DNA from: a virus
Virus record (IMG/VR): IMGVR_UViG_3300037245_000888
Coordinates: 47,833-111,832 of that record
Reading direction: 5' to 3' (one strand)
Length of the DNA: 64,000 nucleotides
In this document: piece by piece, positions 9,150 to 17,967 of the stretch
Layout of the letters: every line of letters starts with the position of its first letter
Position numbering within the stretch: position 1 is the first letter of the stretch
Translations under genes and position numbers: made by a program
The notes under the pieces: model-generated
What the model was told of the DNA's origin: nothing
Databases searched by the model: none
What the model saw: the letters and a program-made list of their open reading frames with translations, nothing else

Positions 9150-9740
9150 ATGGCACATGGTAACAATAGGGTTGATATAGATGGATATACTTTTCTATCA
9201 CCCTCTGAAGGACGATTTTATTTAAAAGTTAAAAGAGCAAAAGAAAATGGTGTCATATTAGATTTTGAAATCGCACCAAAGTATGAGCTACAACCAAAGT
9301 TTACAGATTGGAGAGGTAAGAAAATTGATTCAATTGATCATTATCCAGATTTCTTTATTACTCGATTAGATGGAAGTCAATATATTATTGATACTAAAGG
9401 TGGATCATTTCATGAAAAAGATGCTGTTCTAAAACGTAAAATGTGGTTATATAAGAATCAAGGTATCCCATATTATTATGCTTCAGAAATACCAAAGTTT
9501 CTTGGAAAAGTGTGGTGTGAAACAAGCACTGGAAATAACTTTGAAAAGAAGCTCAAAGATTTATATTATAAAATATTACATCCAGATATTAAAAGAGCAA
9601 CAGCTACATCTCCACAAATAAGAAAATCAGAAATTGATGAATACTTTGATTGGGAATGTCTAGATGGACTGTTTAACAGGATGATTAAGAAGTACACTAA
9701 AAAAGAACGTGAGAAAATGGCTAAGGAAAAGGAGAAATAA
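9150..9740 (+). CDS. DUF1064-family, PD-(D/E)XK nuclease-like protein
   Basis: 196 residues. The layout matches phage DUF1064 proteins, a nuclease-like fold: an N-terminal FLSPSEGRFYLKVKRAK helix with the conserved Glu, FEIAPKYELQPKF, a YPDFFITRLDG strand with Asp, and IIDTKGG with Asp and Lys of the D...(D/E)xK pattern, then KRKMWLYK. Family members are thought to act in phage recombination or Holliday junction processing. Here the motif residue before Lys is Thr (DTK), so catalytic competence is uncertain. Ribosome binding site AAGGAGGCTTAA. The C-terminus is very basic. Confidence 0.8.
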   Translation: MAHGNNRVDIDGYTFLSPSEGRFYLKVKRAKENGVILDFEIAPKYELQPKFTDWRGKKIDSIDHYPDFFITRLDGSQYIIDTKGGSFHEKDAVLKRKMWLYKNQGIPYYYASEIPKFLGKVWCETSTGNNFEKKLKDLYYKILHPDIKRATATSPQIRKSEIDEYFDWECLDGLFNRMIKKYTKKEREKMAKEKEK

Positions 9741-9742
9741 TA

Positions 9743-10018
9743 ATGAAAGATAATTTAAGTAAAGCAATATTTTTAAAGCATGAAACTGATGAAACTGGAT
9801 ATCCTATAATCGGATATGAATATGTAAAACAATTCCACGATAATGCAAAACAAGCATTCCCAGACAATGTAATATTTTCATATTTTGGATTTGATATTCA
9901 TGTCTTGGAAGGAACAGATTTAATTAAAGTTGAAAGTTTAGAAGAGATCAAAGATATATTAAATCAGAAATTAGAAGATATTAAAGTTAATAGTTTAAAG
10001 GTTGAAGTATCTGAATAA
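9743..10018 (+). CDS. Hypothetical protein (91 aa)
   Basis: Starts 2 nt after the DUF1064 stop with AAGGAGAAATAATA as ribosome binding site. Soluble, acidic, with a helix-strand-strand-helix look (VIFSYFGFDIHVLEG). No domain recognised. The following promoter-like sequence lies over its last codons. Confidence 0.65.
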   Translation: MKDNLSKAIFLKHETDETGYPIIGYEYVKQFHDNAKQAFPDNVIFSYFGFDIHVLEGTDLIKVESLEEIKDILNQKLEDIKVNSLKVEVSE

Positions 10019-10030
10019 GTGTGGTATTAT
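10002..10030 (+). promoter_or_regulatory. Possible sigma-A type promoter
   Basis: TTGAAG at 10002-10007 and TATTAT at 10025-10030 with a 17-nt spacer, over the end of the preceding gene and 56 nt before the next ATG. The -35 box matches only four of six consensus bases. Confidence 0.35.
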
Positions 10031-10085
10031 TGATTAGTAAGATATGTTGTGAACCAAACTAAGATTATAAAAGGAGATTAAAAAG

Positions 10086-10634
10086 ATGACAGGAAAGAAA
10101 ATTGATTTAGAAAATGTAGAAGCGGTTGATGTTGATTTTGAAGAGGTAGTTGAAACTGAAGGTGATACTCCGGTAGAAGTTAAGCCAGAAGAGAAACCAA
10201 AATTAACATTAGAGGAACAAGTTGTTAGTTTAGAAGGCAAAATTGAAGAAGTTAAAAGATATCAAAGTTTCTTGAGTTTAGTTAAGATGGCTGGAGTTGG
10301 TTTCAGATATGAACTTCCGAGTAAAGATGACAGATCAGTTATGACATTGAATGTTGTAGTTAAGAAAACTAAAACTGGTCATATGGATGTTGAGAAATAT
10401 GAGATTGATGGTAGAAATGAAGATGGTACTGGTATTCAAGGTAAGTGGTTAGGTAAAGAGAGATTGACTGGTACAGCTTTCGACATGGGTGAGCAGCAAG
10501 CTAAAATGTATTTACAAATGTTTGAGAGTCAACTTGAGTTAGTTAAGAGTGAGATCAGTGGTGAGACTGTTGATGGGGTTAAGGTTGAAAGAGGATTGAG
10601 AGCCAAGACAGGAGTATTAGATGAGAAAATTTAA
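10086..10634 (+). CDS. Hypothetical protein with acidic N-terminus (182 aa)
   Basis: Residues 1-45 are very acidic and proline-rich, likely disordered; then a coiled-coil-prone segment (LEEQVVSLEGKIEEVKRYQ) and a mixed alpha/beta C-terminal part. ATG 10086 has AAAGGAG upstream. No family recognised. Such a profile fits a small DNA-metabolism accessory or single-strand-binding helper, but nothing proves it. It overlaps the next gene by 14 nt. Confidence 0.65.
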   Translation: MTGKKIDLENVEAVDVDFEEVVETEGDTPVEVKPEEKPKLTLEEQVVSLEGKIEEVKRYQSFLSLVKMAGVGFRYELPSKDDRSVMTLNVVVKKTKTGHMDVEKYEIDGRNEDGTGIQGKWLGKERLTGTAFDMGEQQAKMYLQMFESQLELVKSEISGETVDGVKVERGLRAKTGVLDEKI

Positions 10635-11223
10635 AGTTATTAAACAATTTGGAAGATGTGGCGTAGGAGATATTGTTAATGAAGATTATATTTATACTCA
10701 TTTTAATAACCACCGTGGTATATCTTGGACTGGAAACATAGAAGACTTCAATAGTATTCTTTTAGGTAAGATAGAAGAAGTTTTTGAATTTGTACCTGTT
10801 AAACCACAAACATTCACAACTTTAGAAATGATTGCTGACTGGAAAGATAGTGAATTTACTAAAGAGTATCAGATATTAGATAGTAAAGATCATGATAATT
10901 GGGTTGGAGCCAATGATACTTATGGATGGCTATGTTGGAAAAGAGACTTTGATGATAGATTTCCTATGTGCGAGTCAAATTTAAATGATATTTGGATTGA
11001 AAAAGTTGAACCAAAACCTGAATACATCAAATTTTCTGATTGGGAAGATGGTGTTTGGTATTTTACAGAAGGAGCGTCAAGCTGTCATATGACGAAGGAT
11101 AGTATTGTATATTATTCTGGTAAAGAATTAATTATAGAATATGGAGATGATGTTAAATTGGATAAAAGTCAAATTAGCTACAATCAATTAACTGGATTTA
11201 AATGGATTAAGTTTGAAATATAA
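10621..11223 (+). CDS. Hypothetical protein (200 aa)
   Basis: Starts at ATG 10621 inside the end of the previous gene (14-nt overlap). A basic SH3-like opening (FKVIKQFGRCGVGDIVNEDYIY) is followed by tryptophan-rich beta segments (GWLCWKRDF, WEDGVWYF). No membrane segment. Unknown function. Confidence 0.65.
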   Translation: MRKFKVIKQFGRCGVGDIVNEDYIYTHFNNHRGISWTGNIEDFNSILLGKIEEVFEFVPVKPQTFTTLEMIADWKDSEFTKEYQILDSKDHDNWVGANDTYGWLCWKRDFDDRFPMCESNLNDIWIEKVEPKPEYIKFSDWEDGVWYFTEGASSCHMTKDSIVYYSGKELIIEYGDDVKLDKSQISYNQLTGFKWIKFEI

Positions 11224-11235
11224 GGAGAATAAAAT

Positions 11236-11835
11236 ATGAGTGTAGTTGTAGCAATTAAAGATGATGATAAAGTATGGATGGCTTGTGATAGTCAAGTTTC
11301 TCAGGGTTACAGTAAAATGACACTGACTAACAGTAATAACTATAAAATAGTAAGACCTAAAAATGAAAAGAATACATTGGTTGGTATCGTTGGTAATTTA
11401 AAATTACAAAACGCTATGAAAATACAAGATTCATTTATAGATGAATTGATTGTGCTTAAAGGTGAATTTAATTTTAAAGAAATGTTTACTAAGGTCATGC
11501 CAAAGATATTTGAAATAGCTAAAAAGTATGGTGTGTCTGAAAAAGCAAAAGATCAAGACAGCGTTTATCTTAACGGAGTGATAATATTTGCCCATAAAGA
11601 TATGTTATTTAAATTGGACTCTGATGGGTGTGTAACAGAGGTTGACGACTATATTGCTACTGGTAGTGGTGGTAGATTATCTACTGGTTATTTAAATCAA
11701 TTAGATAATACTGAGAGCAAAAGAGATAGTATAATCAAAGCTGTTAAGGCTGCTTGTCAAACAGATTTATATGTAAATTATCCAATTATTGTTACAAATA
11801 CTATGGATGATGAGTTTATTGTTATTAATAAATAG
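11236..11835 (+). CDS. HslV/proteasome beta-like Ntn hydrolase
   Basis: 199 residues resembling HslV and 20S proteasome beta chains. After removal of Met, Ser becomes residue 1, the position of the N-terminal nucleophile (Thr in most HslV, Ser in Bacillus CodW). SVVVAIKDDDKVWMACDSQV then places Asp exactly at 17, the conserved proteasomal Asp17, and a Lys near 36 (NYKIVRP) is a candidate for Lys33. The C-terminal ATGSGGRLSTGYL followed by DLYVNYPI matches HslV AIGSGG...YTN. No HslU/ATPase partner is visible here. It may form a free peptidase or degrade host proteins with host HslU. Ribosome binding site AAGGAGAATAAAAT. Confidence 0.7.
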   Translation: MSVVVAIKDDDKVWMACDSQVSQGYSKMTLTNSNNYKIVRPKNEKNTLVGIVGNLKLQNAMKIQDSFIDELIVLKGEFNFKEMFTKVMPKIFEIAKKYGVSEKAKDQDSVYLNGVIIFAHKDMLFKLDSDGCVTEVDDYIATGSGGRLSTGYLNQLDNTESKRDSIIKAVKAACQTDLYVNYPIIVTNTMDDEFIVINK

Positions 11836-11877
11836 GACATAATTAGGACATAATAAGACACAATAGGAGGAACGTGA

Positions 11878-13989
11878 ATGGAAAAGGTAATTGAGAATGG
11901 AATTGTGGTTAAGAGAGATGGATCAGAAGTGCAATATGATGGAAGTAAGATTATAGATGCTATAGACAAGGCATTTTCAGCATGTAATAAAAAAGAGAGT
12001 GCTGTATCGAGAACAATAGAACAAGAAGTTAGATCTGAAGTTGGATTAAAATCAACCATTAACGAAATTCAAAATTTAGTAGAGTCTAAAATTATGCAGT
12101 ATGGTCAGCATAAAGATGTGTCTAAAGCATTTATTATTTACAGATACAAACACACACAAGATAGAATTATTGAAGACAAAAGATTATTCATCGAAGACTA
12201 CAAAGAAGCTAAGAATGCATCTAGTGGCAGTAAGTATGACTCAAATGCAAATGTTGAGAATAAAAATATCGCTACTCTAAGTGGTGAATTAAATAAGAAG
12301 GAAAACATTTTATTAAATAGAAAGCTTCTTACAAACAAAATTACTCAACTTTATGGAAAAGATTTAGCTGATGAATATATCAGACAATTAAATGATCATG
12401 AGATTTATAAACATGATGAAACATCTATTAAACCATATTGTGTAAGTATTAGTATGTATCCATTTTTAAGAAACGGTTTAAAGGATTTGGGTGGATTATC
12501 AGAAGCACCAACACATCTACAATCATTCAATGGATCATTTATCAATCTAGTGTTTGCTGTAGCCTCTCAATTTGCTGGAGCTGTAGCAACACCGGAATAC
12601 TTAATGTATATGGACTACTTTATCAGAAACGACTATGGAAATGAGTATTACTTAGATTCAAACAGAGTAGTTGATATGTCATCAAGACAAAGAACAATTG
12701 AAAAAGTAATAGAAGATTCATTCCAGCAAGTAGTATATAGTATGAATCAACCAGCAGCGGCTAGAGACTACCAATCTGTATTTTGGAACATAGGCTACTT
12801 TGATAGTCACTATTTTAAAAGCATGTTTGAGACATTTAGATTTCCTGATGGATCAGAACCACAGTGGGAATCATTAAACTGGCTACAAAAGAAATTTATG
12901 AAGTGGTTTAACAAGGAGAGAACTAAAACTCCATTGACATTCCCTGTGGAGACAATGGCATTACTGACTGAGGATAACGATGTTAGAGACAAAGAGTACG
13001 CAGAATTTACGTCTGAGATGTTCTCTGAAGGACATTCCTTCTTTGTATATATGTCAGATAGTGCAGATAGCTTGAGTTCTTGCTGTAGACTTAGAAATGA
13101 GATTGCATCAAATGATTTCTCATTCTCGTTGGGTGCCGGAGGAGTAGCAACTGGATCTAAATCTGTTATGACTATGAATGTAAATAGATTAGTTCAAAAT
13201 GCTGTGAATAAAGGTGTTGGTATATCAGATGCAATAAGAGAGCAAACATTAAAGATTCATAAGTATCAAACAGCCTATAATGAAATTATGAAAGAAAACT
13301 TTGAAGCAAAATTGTTACCTGTTTATAATGCAGGATATATATTCTTAGAAAAACAATACTTAACAATTGGTGTAAATGGAGTTGTTGAGAGTGCTGAGTT
13401 TATGGGTATTGACATTAGTGTTAATGATGAGTATCAGGAATATATTAATACTATTCTTAAGCCCATTTATGAAGAGAACTTAAATGCAAAGTTAAACAGT
13501 GATGAATTAATGTTTAATACAGAATTTGTTCCAGCTGAAAACTTAGGTGTAAAACATGCCAATTGGGATAGACAAGATGGATATTTTGTACCAAGAGATG
13601 TTTACAATTCATATTTCTATGTAGTTGAAGATGAAAAAATAAATCTAATCGATAAGATTAAATTACATGGTAAAGACTCTGTTCAATTTTTAGATGGAGG
13701 ATCAGCTTTACATGCAAACTTAGATGAACATTTAACGAAAGACCAATACAGAATATTATTGAAAGTTGCTGCTCAACAAGGTTGTAATTATTTTACTTTT
13801 AATATACCAAATACAATCTGTAATGAATGTAATCACATCAGTAAAAATAAACTTACAAAATGTGAAAAATGTGGTTCAGAAAATTTAGATTACTTAACTA
13901 GAGTTATTGGTTATTTAAAAAGAGTATCTAGTTTTAGTGTGCCAAGACAAAAAGAAGAAGGTGAAAGATATTATGGTAACTTACGATAA
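11878..13989 (+). CDS. nrdD: Anaerobic ribonucleoside-triphosphate reductase
   Basis: Class III ribonucleotide reductase, which makes deoxyribonucleotides without oxygen using a glycyl radical. 703 residues, close to the usual length. N-terminal ATP-cone (VVKRDGSEVQYDGSKI, residues about 8-100), the active-site SCCRLRN pair, C-terminal zinc ribbon C648, C651, C662, C665, and the glycyl radical site RVIGYL with Gly678. ATG 11878 follows GGAGGAACGTG. It overlaps nrdG by 17 nt, the usual arrangement, and supports an anaerobic lifestyle of the host. Confidence 0.97.
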   Translation: MEKVIENGIVVKRDGSEVQYDGSKIIDAIDKAFSACNKKESAVSRTIEQEVRSEVGLKSTINEIQNLVESKIMQYGQHKDVSKAFIIYRYKHTQDRIIEDKRLFIEDYKEAKNASSGSKYDSNANVENKNIATLSGELNKKENILLNRKLLTNKITQLYGKDLADEYIRQLNDHEIYKHDETSIKPYCVSISMYPFLRNGLKDLGGLSEAPTHLQSFNGSFINLVFAVASQFAGAVATPEYLMYMDYFIRNDYGNEYYLDSNRVVDMSSRQRTIEKVIEDSFQQVVYSMNQPAAARDYQSVFWNIGYFDSHYFKSMFETFRFPDGSEPQWESLNWLQKKFMKWFNKERTKTPLTFPVETMALLTEDNDVRDKEYAEFTSEMFSEGHSFFVYMSDSADSLSSCCRLRNEIASNDFSFSLGAGGVATGSKSVMTMNVNRLVQNAVNKGVGISDAIREQTLKIHKYQTAYNEIMKENFEAKLLPVYNAGYIFLEKQYLTIGVNGVVESAEFMGIDISVNDEYQEYINTILKPIYEENLNAKLNSDELMFNTEFVPAENLGVKHANWDRQDGYFVPRDVYNSYFYVVEDEKINLIDKIKLHGKDSVQFLDGGSALHANLDEHLTKDQYRILLKVAAQQGCNYFTFNIPNTICNECNHISKNKLTKCEKCGSENLDYLTRVIGYLKRVSSFSVPRQKEEGERYYGNLR

Positions 13990-14425
13990 GTATGATATAG
14001 TATTTCAAGAGATTCCTAATGAGGTTTCTCTTGCCTTTACTTTAAAAGGATGTCCGAATAAGTGTGCTGGTTGTCATAGCACTCATCTCAGAGATAATAA
14101 TGGACATAAATTGACAATTGATTCTCTTAGAATAATATTAGAGAAATATAAAGATTCGATAACTACTGTCTTGTTTCTTGGAGGAGACGCTAATCACAAT
14201 GAGTTAATACCATTATTCAAGGAGATCAGAAAACATGGCTTAAAGTCTGCATTCTATAGTGGGTTTGATTATTTTAATATCAGTCTACTTAATTATTTAG
14301 ACTATTATAAGGCAGGAAGATATATTAGGGATCTTGGAGGACTAAATAGTAAGACAACAAATCAAAGGATATCAGAAATTCGTGATGGTAAAATTATAGA
14401 TATAACTAGAAAGTTTTGGAAATAA
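13973..14425 (+). CDS. nrdG: Anaerobic ribonucleotide reductase activating protein
   Basis: Radical S-adenosylmethionine enzyme that installs the glycyl radical on NrdD. 150 residues from ATG 13973, which overlaps the nrdD end and has GAAGAAGGTG upstream; the frame also extends to a GTG at 13937 with weaker support. The motif CPNKCAGC gives the C-x3-C-x2-C ligands of the 4Fe-4S cluster, and LFLGGDAN fits the SAM-binding GGE-like motif with Asp for Glu. Confidence 0.95.
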   Translation: MVTYDKYDIVFQEIPNEVSLAFTLKGCPNKCAGCHSTHLRDNNGHKLTIDSLRIILEKYKDSITTVLFLGGDANHNELIPLFKEIRKHGLKSAFYSGFDYFNISLLNYLDYYKAGRYIRDLGGLNSKTTNQRISEIRDGKIIDITRKFWK

Positions 14426-14455
14426 ATTAGAAAACTAAAAGGAGAGTAAAACGAT

Positions 14456-15232
14456 ATGAGTAATAAAAATAAAATAACATCAATCACAGATTTAAAGGTG
14501 GGAGATACTGTTAGACTTAGGGATGATTTAGAAATTGATGGAGATTATGAAGCTGGCATGATTCAAGAAATATTCACAAGAAAAGGAAAAGATGTGAAAA
14601 TATGGGGATTCAGCTGTACTAATTTACCTTATTTTATATGTAATAGTGAATATCCCTCTGAAGGTAGTTATATATTCTTATCAGATGACATTATTGATTG
14701 GGATAAAACCAATGGTGTCGAAGAAGAACCAATCACAACAAGAGGATTTGAGTTTATATCACAGCAGCAATGGAATAAATCGCTCCCACAAGACGTTGAC
14801 TTAGAACAATGGGCTTTACTATACATTGACCTAAAACTACCGAAGAGAGGCACTAAACGGTCAGCAGGATATGATGTATTTTCACCATTTACTTTTACAT
14901 TGGAACCAAATGAAGATATTAAAATTCCAACAGGCACAAAAGCATATATGTTAGAAGATGAGCAACTTGTAGGTCATATTAGATCAAGTCTAGGATTTAA
15001 GAAATATATTAGATTGGCAAATCAAACATTCATTGGTGACGCAGATTATTATAATAATCCAGACAATGAAGGTCATTGGTTTATCAAGATTAGAAATGAA
15101 GGTGATAAGCCTATTACAATTGAAAAAGGAATGGCTTTTGCCCAATTAATATTCCAAAAGTTTTTATTAGTTGACGGTGATAATTTTACCGAAGGTGAAG
15201 ATAGAGTTGGTGGAATTGGAAGTACTGATTAA
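14456..15232 (+). CDS. dut: dUTPase with N-terminal extension
   Basis: Hydrolyses dUTP to dUMP, feeding ThyX and limiting uracil in DNA. All trimeric dUTPase motifs are in residues about 120-258: AGYDVFSP (1), HIRSSLGF (2), FIGDADYYNN (3), KGMAFAQLIF (4) and RVGGIGSTD (5, usually RGxGGFGSTG). The first 110 residues are extra and hold a small beta-rich domain (LKVGDTVRLRDDL) resembling an SH3/KOW fold, of unknown use. Ribosome binding site AAAGGAGAG. Motif 3 carries an insertion (NPDNEGHW). Confidence 0.92.
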   Translation: MSNKNKITSITDLKVGDTVRLRDDLEIDGDYEAGMIQEIFTRKGKDVKIWGFSCTNLPYFICNSEYPSEGSYIFLSDDIIDWDKTNGVEEEPITTRGFEFISQQQWNKSLPQDVDLEQWALLYIDLKLPKRGTKRSAGYDVFSPFTFTLEPNEDIKIPTGTKAYMLEDEQLVGHIRSSLGFKKYIRLANQTFIGDADYYNNPDNEGHWFIKIRNEGDKPITIEKGMAFAQLIFQKFLLVDGDNFTEGEDRVGGIGSTD

Positions 15233-15249
15233 AAGGAGAGTGATCACAA

Positions 15250-15399
15250 ATGGATAATAACAACATTACTCAAGGCCAATCCAATGTAACATATCTTCAA
15301 TCTCTCCGTCCTAAATGTACATCATGTAATCAACCAATGGTATTCGAGGTAGAATCAGGAATCTTCGTATGTTTGGAACCGGATTGTGAAGATGATTAA
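15250..15399 (+). CDS. Small zinc-ribbon-like protein (49 aa)
   Basis: ATG 15250 follows AAAGGAGAGTGATCACAA. Two cysteine pairs, CTSC and CLEPDC, are separated by 16 residues and fit a minimal zinc ribbon. No other features. Last gene before the 15441 promoter. Confidence 0.6.
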   Translation: MDNNNITQGQSNVTYLQSLRPKCTSCNQPMVFEVESGIFVCLEPDCEDD

Positions 15400-15440
15400 A
15401 TGGTAAACTAGATAAATATTAATTAAATTGAATAAAGTGC

Positions 15441-15469
15441 TTGACATAAATTGCCTTCCGTGATATTAT
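15441..15469 (+). promoter_or_regulatory. Strong sigma-A promoter with extended -10
   Basis: TTGACA at 15441-15446, a 17-nt spacer ending TGA, and TATTAT at 15464-15469, giving an extended -10. It drives the gene at 15525, then thyX and the genes up to 17812. A perfect 13-bp dyad overlaps it. Confidence 0.85.
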
Positions 15470-15491
15470 TATGATATTGGAAGGCAATTTA
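15447..15491. promoter_or_regulatory. Perfect inverted repeat flanking the -10 box (operator or hairpin)
   Basis: TAAATTGCCTTCC (15447-15459) and GGAAGGCAATTTA (15479-15491) are exact inverted repeats 32 bp apart centre to centre, about three helical turns, with the -10 box between them. This is a good operator shape for a dimeric repressor. As RNA from upstream it could also act as a terminator hairpin with a 19-nt loop. Confidence 0.65.
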
Positions 15492-15524
15492 TATTTAAAC
15501 TAAACGATTAAAAGGAGAAAACAA

Positions 15525-16577
15525 ATGAAAGAAATTAGAATTATGGATTGGACAGACTTCAGTGGATCAACACAGGATTATATTACCCACTGTATGCCAA
15601 TTATTAAAGAAGGTAGACACCCTATGGTGATTGTTATTGAGGATAAGATAACTAGAATATCTCATGCAGACGAAGCAATGGGAGCAGTAATATTAGACGT
15701 TCAAGTTGTCTCAATTAAGACAGGAGAATTATATCTTACCTGTAGTAGATTCCTAAAACCATATAAGTTTAATGTAGAAAAAGACTTGTTAGATGTGATG
15801 TGTAATTTACACCATAGTGTTAATTTTATATTGAAAGCATTACAATTGAAAGTTGTTAGTGGTATAGAAGAACCTAAACATGATGATAGATTTGCTTCTT
15901 TAGCTTATTATATGAATGTTGGATTCTCAGACAAAGAATCTCAGATTTTAGCTGATAGAGTGGATAAATTAATGGCGCAACATATACATGAACAATTCAT
16001 TAAAAATTTACTTAATCCGGTTTATGTTATTAATACTAATCCAATATTTCAATTTGAAAGTGATTATGTATTACCGAAAATGAGAATGCCTCATATGTAT
16101 ATAGGCTGTATTTTACCACAACTATCAAGAAAATCAATCAATGGTGTTAAATTAGGATATAGATGGATGACTAATTTTGAAGAATCAGAGAGACATATTT
16201 ACGAAGATACTATTAAAGCTACAGGATATAAAGACTCAATGTATATTTCTGCAAAGTGTCTTAAATTATGTGATCCAAATTATGGAGGCTCATTAGTAGT
16301 TAAATCTGATATTGGTGATTTATCATCATTCTGGAAGACGTTTAATATTTTATCAAGTGGATATAATTGGATTATTGATTCTGCATCAGAGGAAGAAATT
16401 AAAGTAATAAACGTATTAATCACTAAAGACAATACAAACTTTATAGTAGATGACTTCGGTAATATATTCTCTAAAGTTAAAATGAGAGATGAAGTTACAA
16501 ATTTACTAAGTGAAGCGATTGATGAGATTGCTAGATATAATAAAATTGCTGTGGATATTATTGGAGGAGATAAATAA
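15525..16577 (+). CDS. Hypothetical protein (350 aa)
   Basis: ATG 15525 has AAAAGGAGAAAACAA upstream and is first behind the 15441 promoter. Soluble mixed alpha/beta protein with no membrane segment. Residues about 35-75 ([30 protein letters not shown]) look like beta strands. No catalytic motif recognised. Position next to thyX and under a regulated promoter suggests a DNA-metabolism or host-control role, but this is only context. Confidence 0.7.
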   Translation: MKEIRIMDWTDFSGSTQDYITHCMPIIKEGRHPMVIVIEDKITRISHADEAMGAVILDVQVVSIKTGELYLTCSRFLKPYKFNVEKDLLDVMCNLHHSVNFILKALQLKVVSGIEEPKHDDRFASLAYYMNVGFSDKESQILADRVDKLMAQHIHEQFIKNLLNPVYVINTNPIFQFESDYVLPKMRMPHMYIGCILPQLSRKSINGVKLGYRWMTNFEESERHIYEDTIKATGYKDSMYISAKCLKLCDPNYGGSLVVKSDIGDLSSFWKTFNILSSGYNWIIDSASEEEIKVINVLITKDNTNFIVDDFGNIFSKVKMRDEVTNLLSEAIDEIARYNKIAVDIIGGDK

Positions 16578-16578
16578 A

Positions 16579-17343
16579 ATGAAAATTAAATTATTAGCAT
16601 GTACACCAGACGCAGAAAGAATTGTAGCATCGGCAGCAAAGGTATGTTATGCAAATGGAACCGTAGATGACGTTATGAATACAACAGATATTCAAGTTGA
16701 AAAATTCCTAGAAAAGTTAATATCTATCGGACATGAATCACCAATTGAACATGTATCATTTACATTTGCAGTAGAAGGTATTTCAAGAGTATTATCACAT
16801 CAACTGGTAAGACATCGTATTGCAAGTTATTCACAACAATCTCAAAGATATGTTAAATTAGATCAATTTAAATATGTTATTCCACCGAGTTTTCATAAAC
16901 AGACATCCTCTTTCCACATATTTGAAAAACACATGAAAGACTCTCAGATTGCATATGATAGAATTGTTGATGACATGGTACATAGACAAATAGAAGATTT
17001 CTTAGGATGTGCTGTATCTTCTGTAGAGGACTCTAAACATTTAATACCCACCAAGGTATTTAGTGGGTTCGAAAAGAGAGCAATTGAAGATGCAAGATTT
17101 GTCTTCCCTAATGCATGTGCTACAACTATGATATTCACTATGAATGCCAGAACACTAATGAATTTCTTCCATCATAGATGCTGTGATCGTGCTCAGTGGG
17201 AGATAAGAGGTATGGCTAATGAAATGCTAAGGTTAGTACAGAAAGCTTGTCCTACACTGTTTAAATGGGCTGGAGCATCATGTGTGAAAGGTGTTTGTCC
17301 AGAAGGAAAGATGAGTTGTGGAAATTTAAAGACTATTGAATAA
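16579..17343 (+). CDS. thyX: Flavin-dependent thymidylate synthase
   Basis: Makes dTMP from dUMP with FAD and methylene-tetrahydrofolate. 254 residues. The family signature RHRx7S is present as [11 protein letters not shown] (R78 to S88), along with [11 protein letters not shown] and the C-terminal dUMP/FAD-binding [11 protein letters not shown] and [14 protein letters not shown] 16579 follows GGAGGAGATAAATAAA; the longer frame from 16510 overlaps the previous gene. Together with dUTPase and NrdDG it forms a full phage dNTP supply. Confidence 0.96.
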   Translation: MKIKLLACTPDAERIVASAAKVCYANGTVDDVMNTTDIQVEKFLEKLISIGHESPIEHVSFTFAVEGISRVLSHQLVRHRIASYSQQSQRYVKLDQFKYVIPPSFHKQTSSFHIFEKHMKDSQIAYDRIVDDMVHRQIEDFLGCAVSSVEDSKHLIPTKVFSGFEKRAIEDARFVFPNACATTMIFTMNARTLMNFFHHRCCDRAQWEIRGMANEMLRLVQKACPTLFKWAGASCVKGVCPEGKMSCGNLKTIE

Positions 17344-17361
17344 AGGAGGCTGAATAACCCA

Positions 17362-17592
17362 ATGAATATATTAGAAACAATGAGTAGACTAATGGATGAC
17401 TCTAAAATACTTGGACTTTATCCTAGTAAATCAAATAAACAGGAATCAATCGACAATGCTAGAACTACTTTAAAAAGTGAATTAACCAAAGACAACAAAC
17501 GTAGAAATAAACAAGGTAGAAATGAAAAGTGTAGTTGTGGTAGTGGGTTGAAATACAAGAAATGTTGTGGGAGAATAATTAATGACAATTAA
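17362..17592 (+). CDS. SEC-C zinc-motif protein
   Basis: 76 residues ending in GRNEKCSCGSGLKYKKCCG, the SEC-C zinc-binding motif found at the end of SecA and in many small proteins. The rest is helical and basic. Ribosome binding site AAAGGAGGCTGAATAACCCA. SEC-C alone binds Zn and often SecB/ribosome partners; the phage role is unknown. Confidence 0.8.
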   Translation: MNILETMSRLMDDSKILGLYPSKSNKQESIDNARTTLKSELTKDNKRRNKQGRNEKCSCGSGLKYKKCCGRIINDN

Positions 17593-17623
17593 ATAATATA
17601 AAACTATATAAAGGAGAAATAAT

Positions 17624-17812
17624 ATGCCAGAAGAAGTTTTACTAGATGAGCAATTATTATCAGCAATAGAAATATTAGAAGAAAAGGTAAGAGTTAAAGA
17701 AAATGAAATTAAGGAATTAAATGTTAGGATTGATAGGTTGTATGATGGTAATACTGATGAATTAGTCGATTGTAATGTAGAAAACTTTAATTGTAAGTAT
17801 TTGGAAGAGTAG
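17624..17812 (+). CDS. Small coiled-coil protein (62 aa)
   Basis: ATG 17624 follows AAAGGAGAAATAAT. The central region IEILEEKVRVKENEIKELNVRI is a clear heptad coiled coil; the C-terminus has two cysteines. Last gene of the + strand arm; a GATT microsatellite begins on the next base after its TAG stop. Confidence 0.7.
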   Translation: MPEEVLLDEQLLSAIEILEEKVRVKENEIKELNVRIDRLYDGNTDELVDCNVENFNCKYLEE

Positions 17813-17855
<43 letters not shown>

Positions 17856-17883
17856 ATAAGATAATTAAATACAAAAAGAAAAA

Positions 17884-17932
17884 ATAGGCATGAGATTATA
17901 AACCACCATTTACGGTGATATCTCATGCCTAT
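17884..17932 (-). terminator. Rho-independent terminator at the convergence of the two arms
   Basis: Perfect 13-bp inverted repeat, ATAGGCATGAGAT at 17884-17896 and ATCTCATGCCTAT at 17920-17932, with an inner CACC/GGTG stem. On the - strand it is followed by ATTTTTTCTTTTTG, a strong U tract, so it ends the late transcript after 17968. It may also stop + strand transcription. Confidence 0.88.
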
Positions 17933-17967
17933 GTCTATGTTCGGTTATACTAAAATGTTATTTTAAA

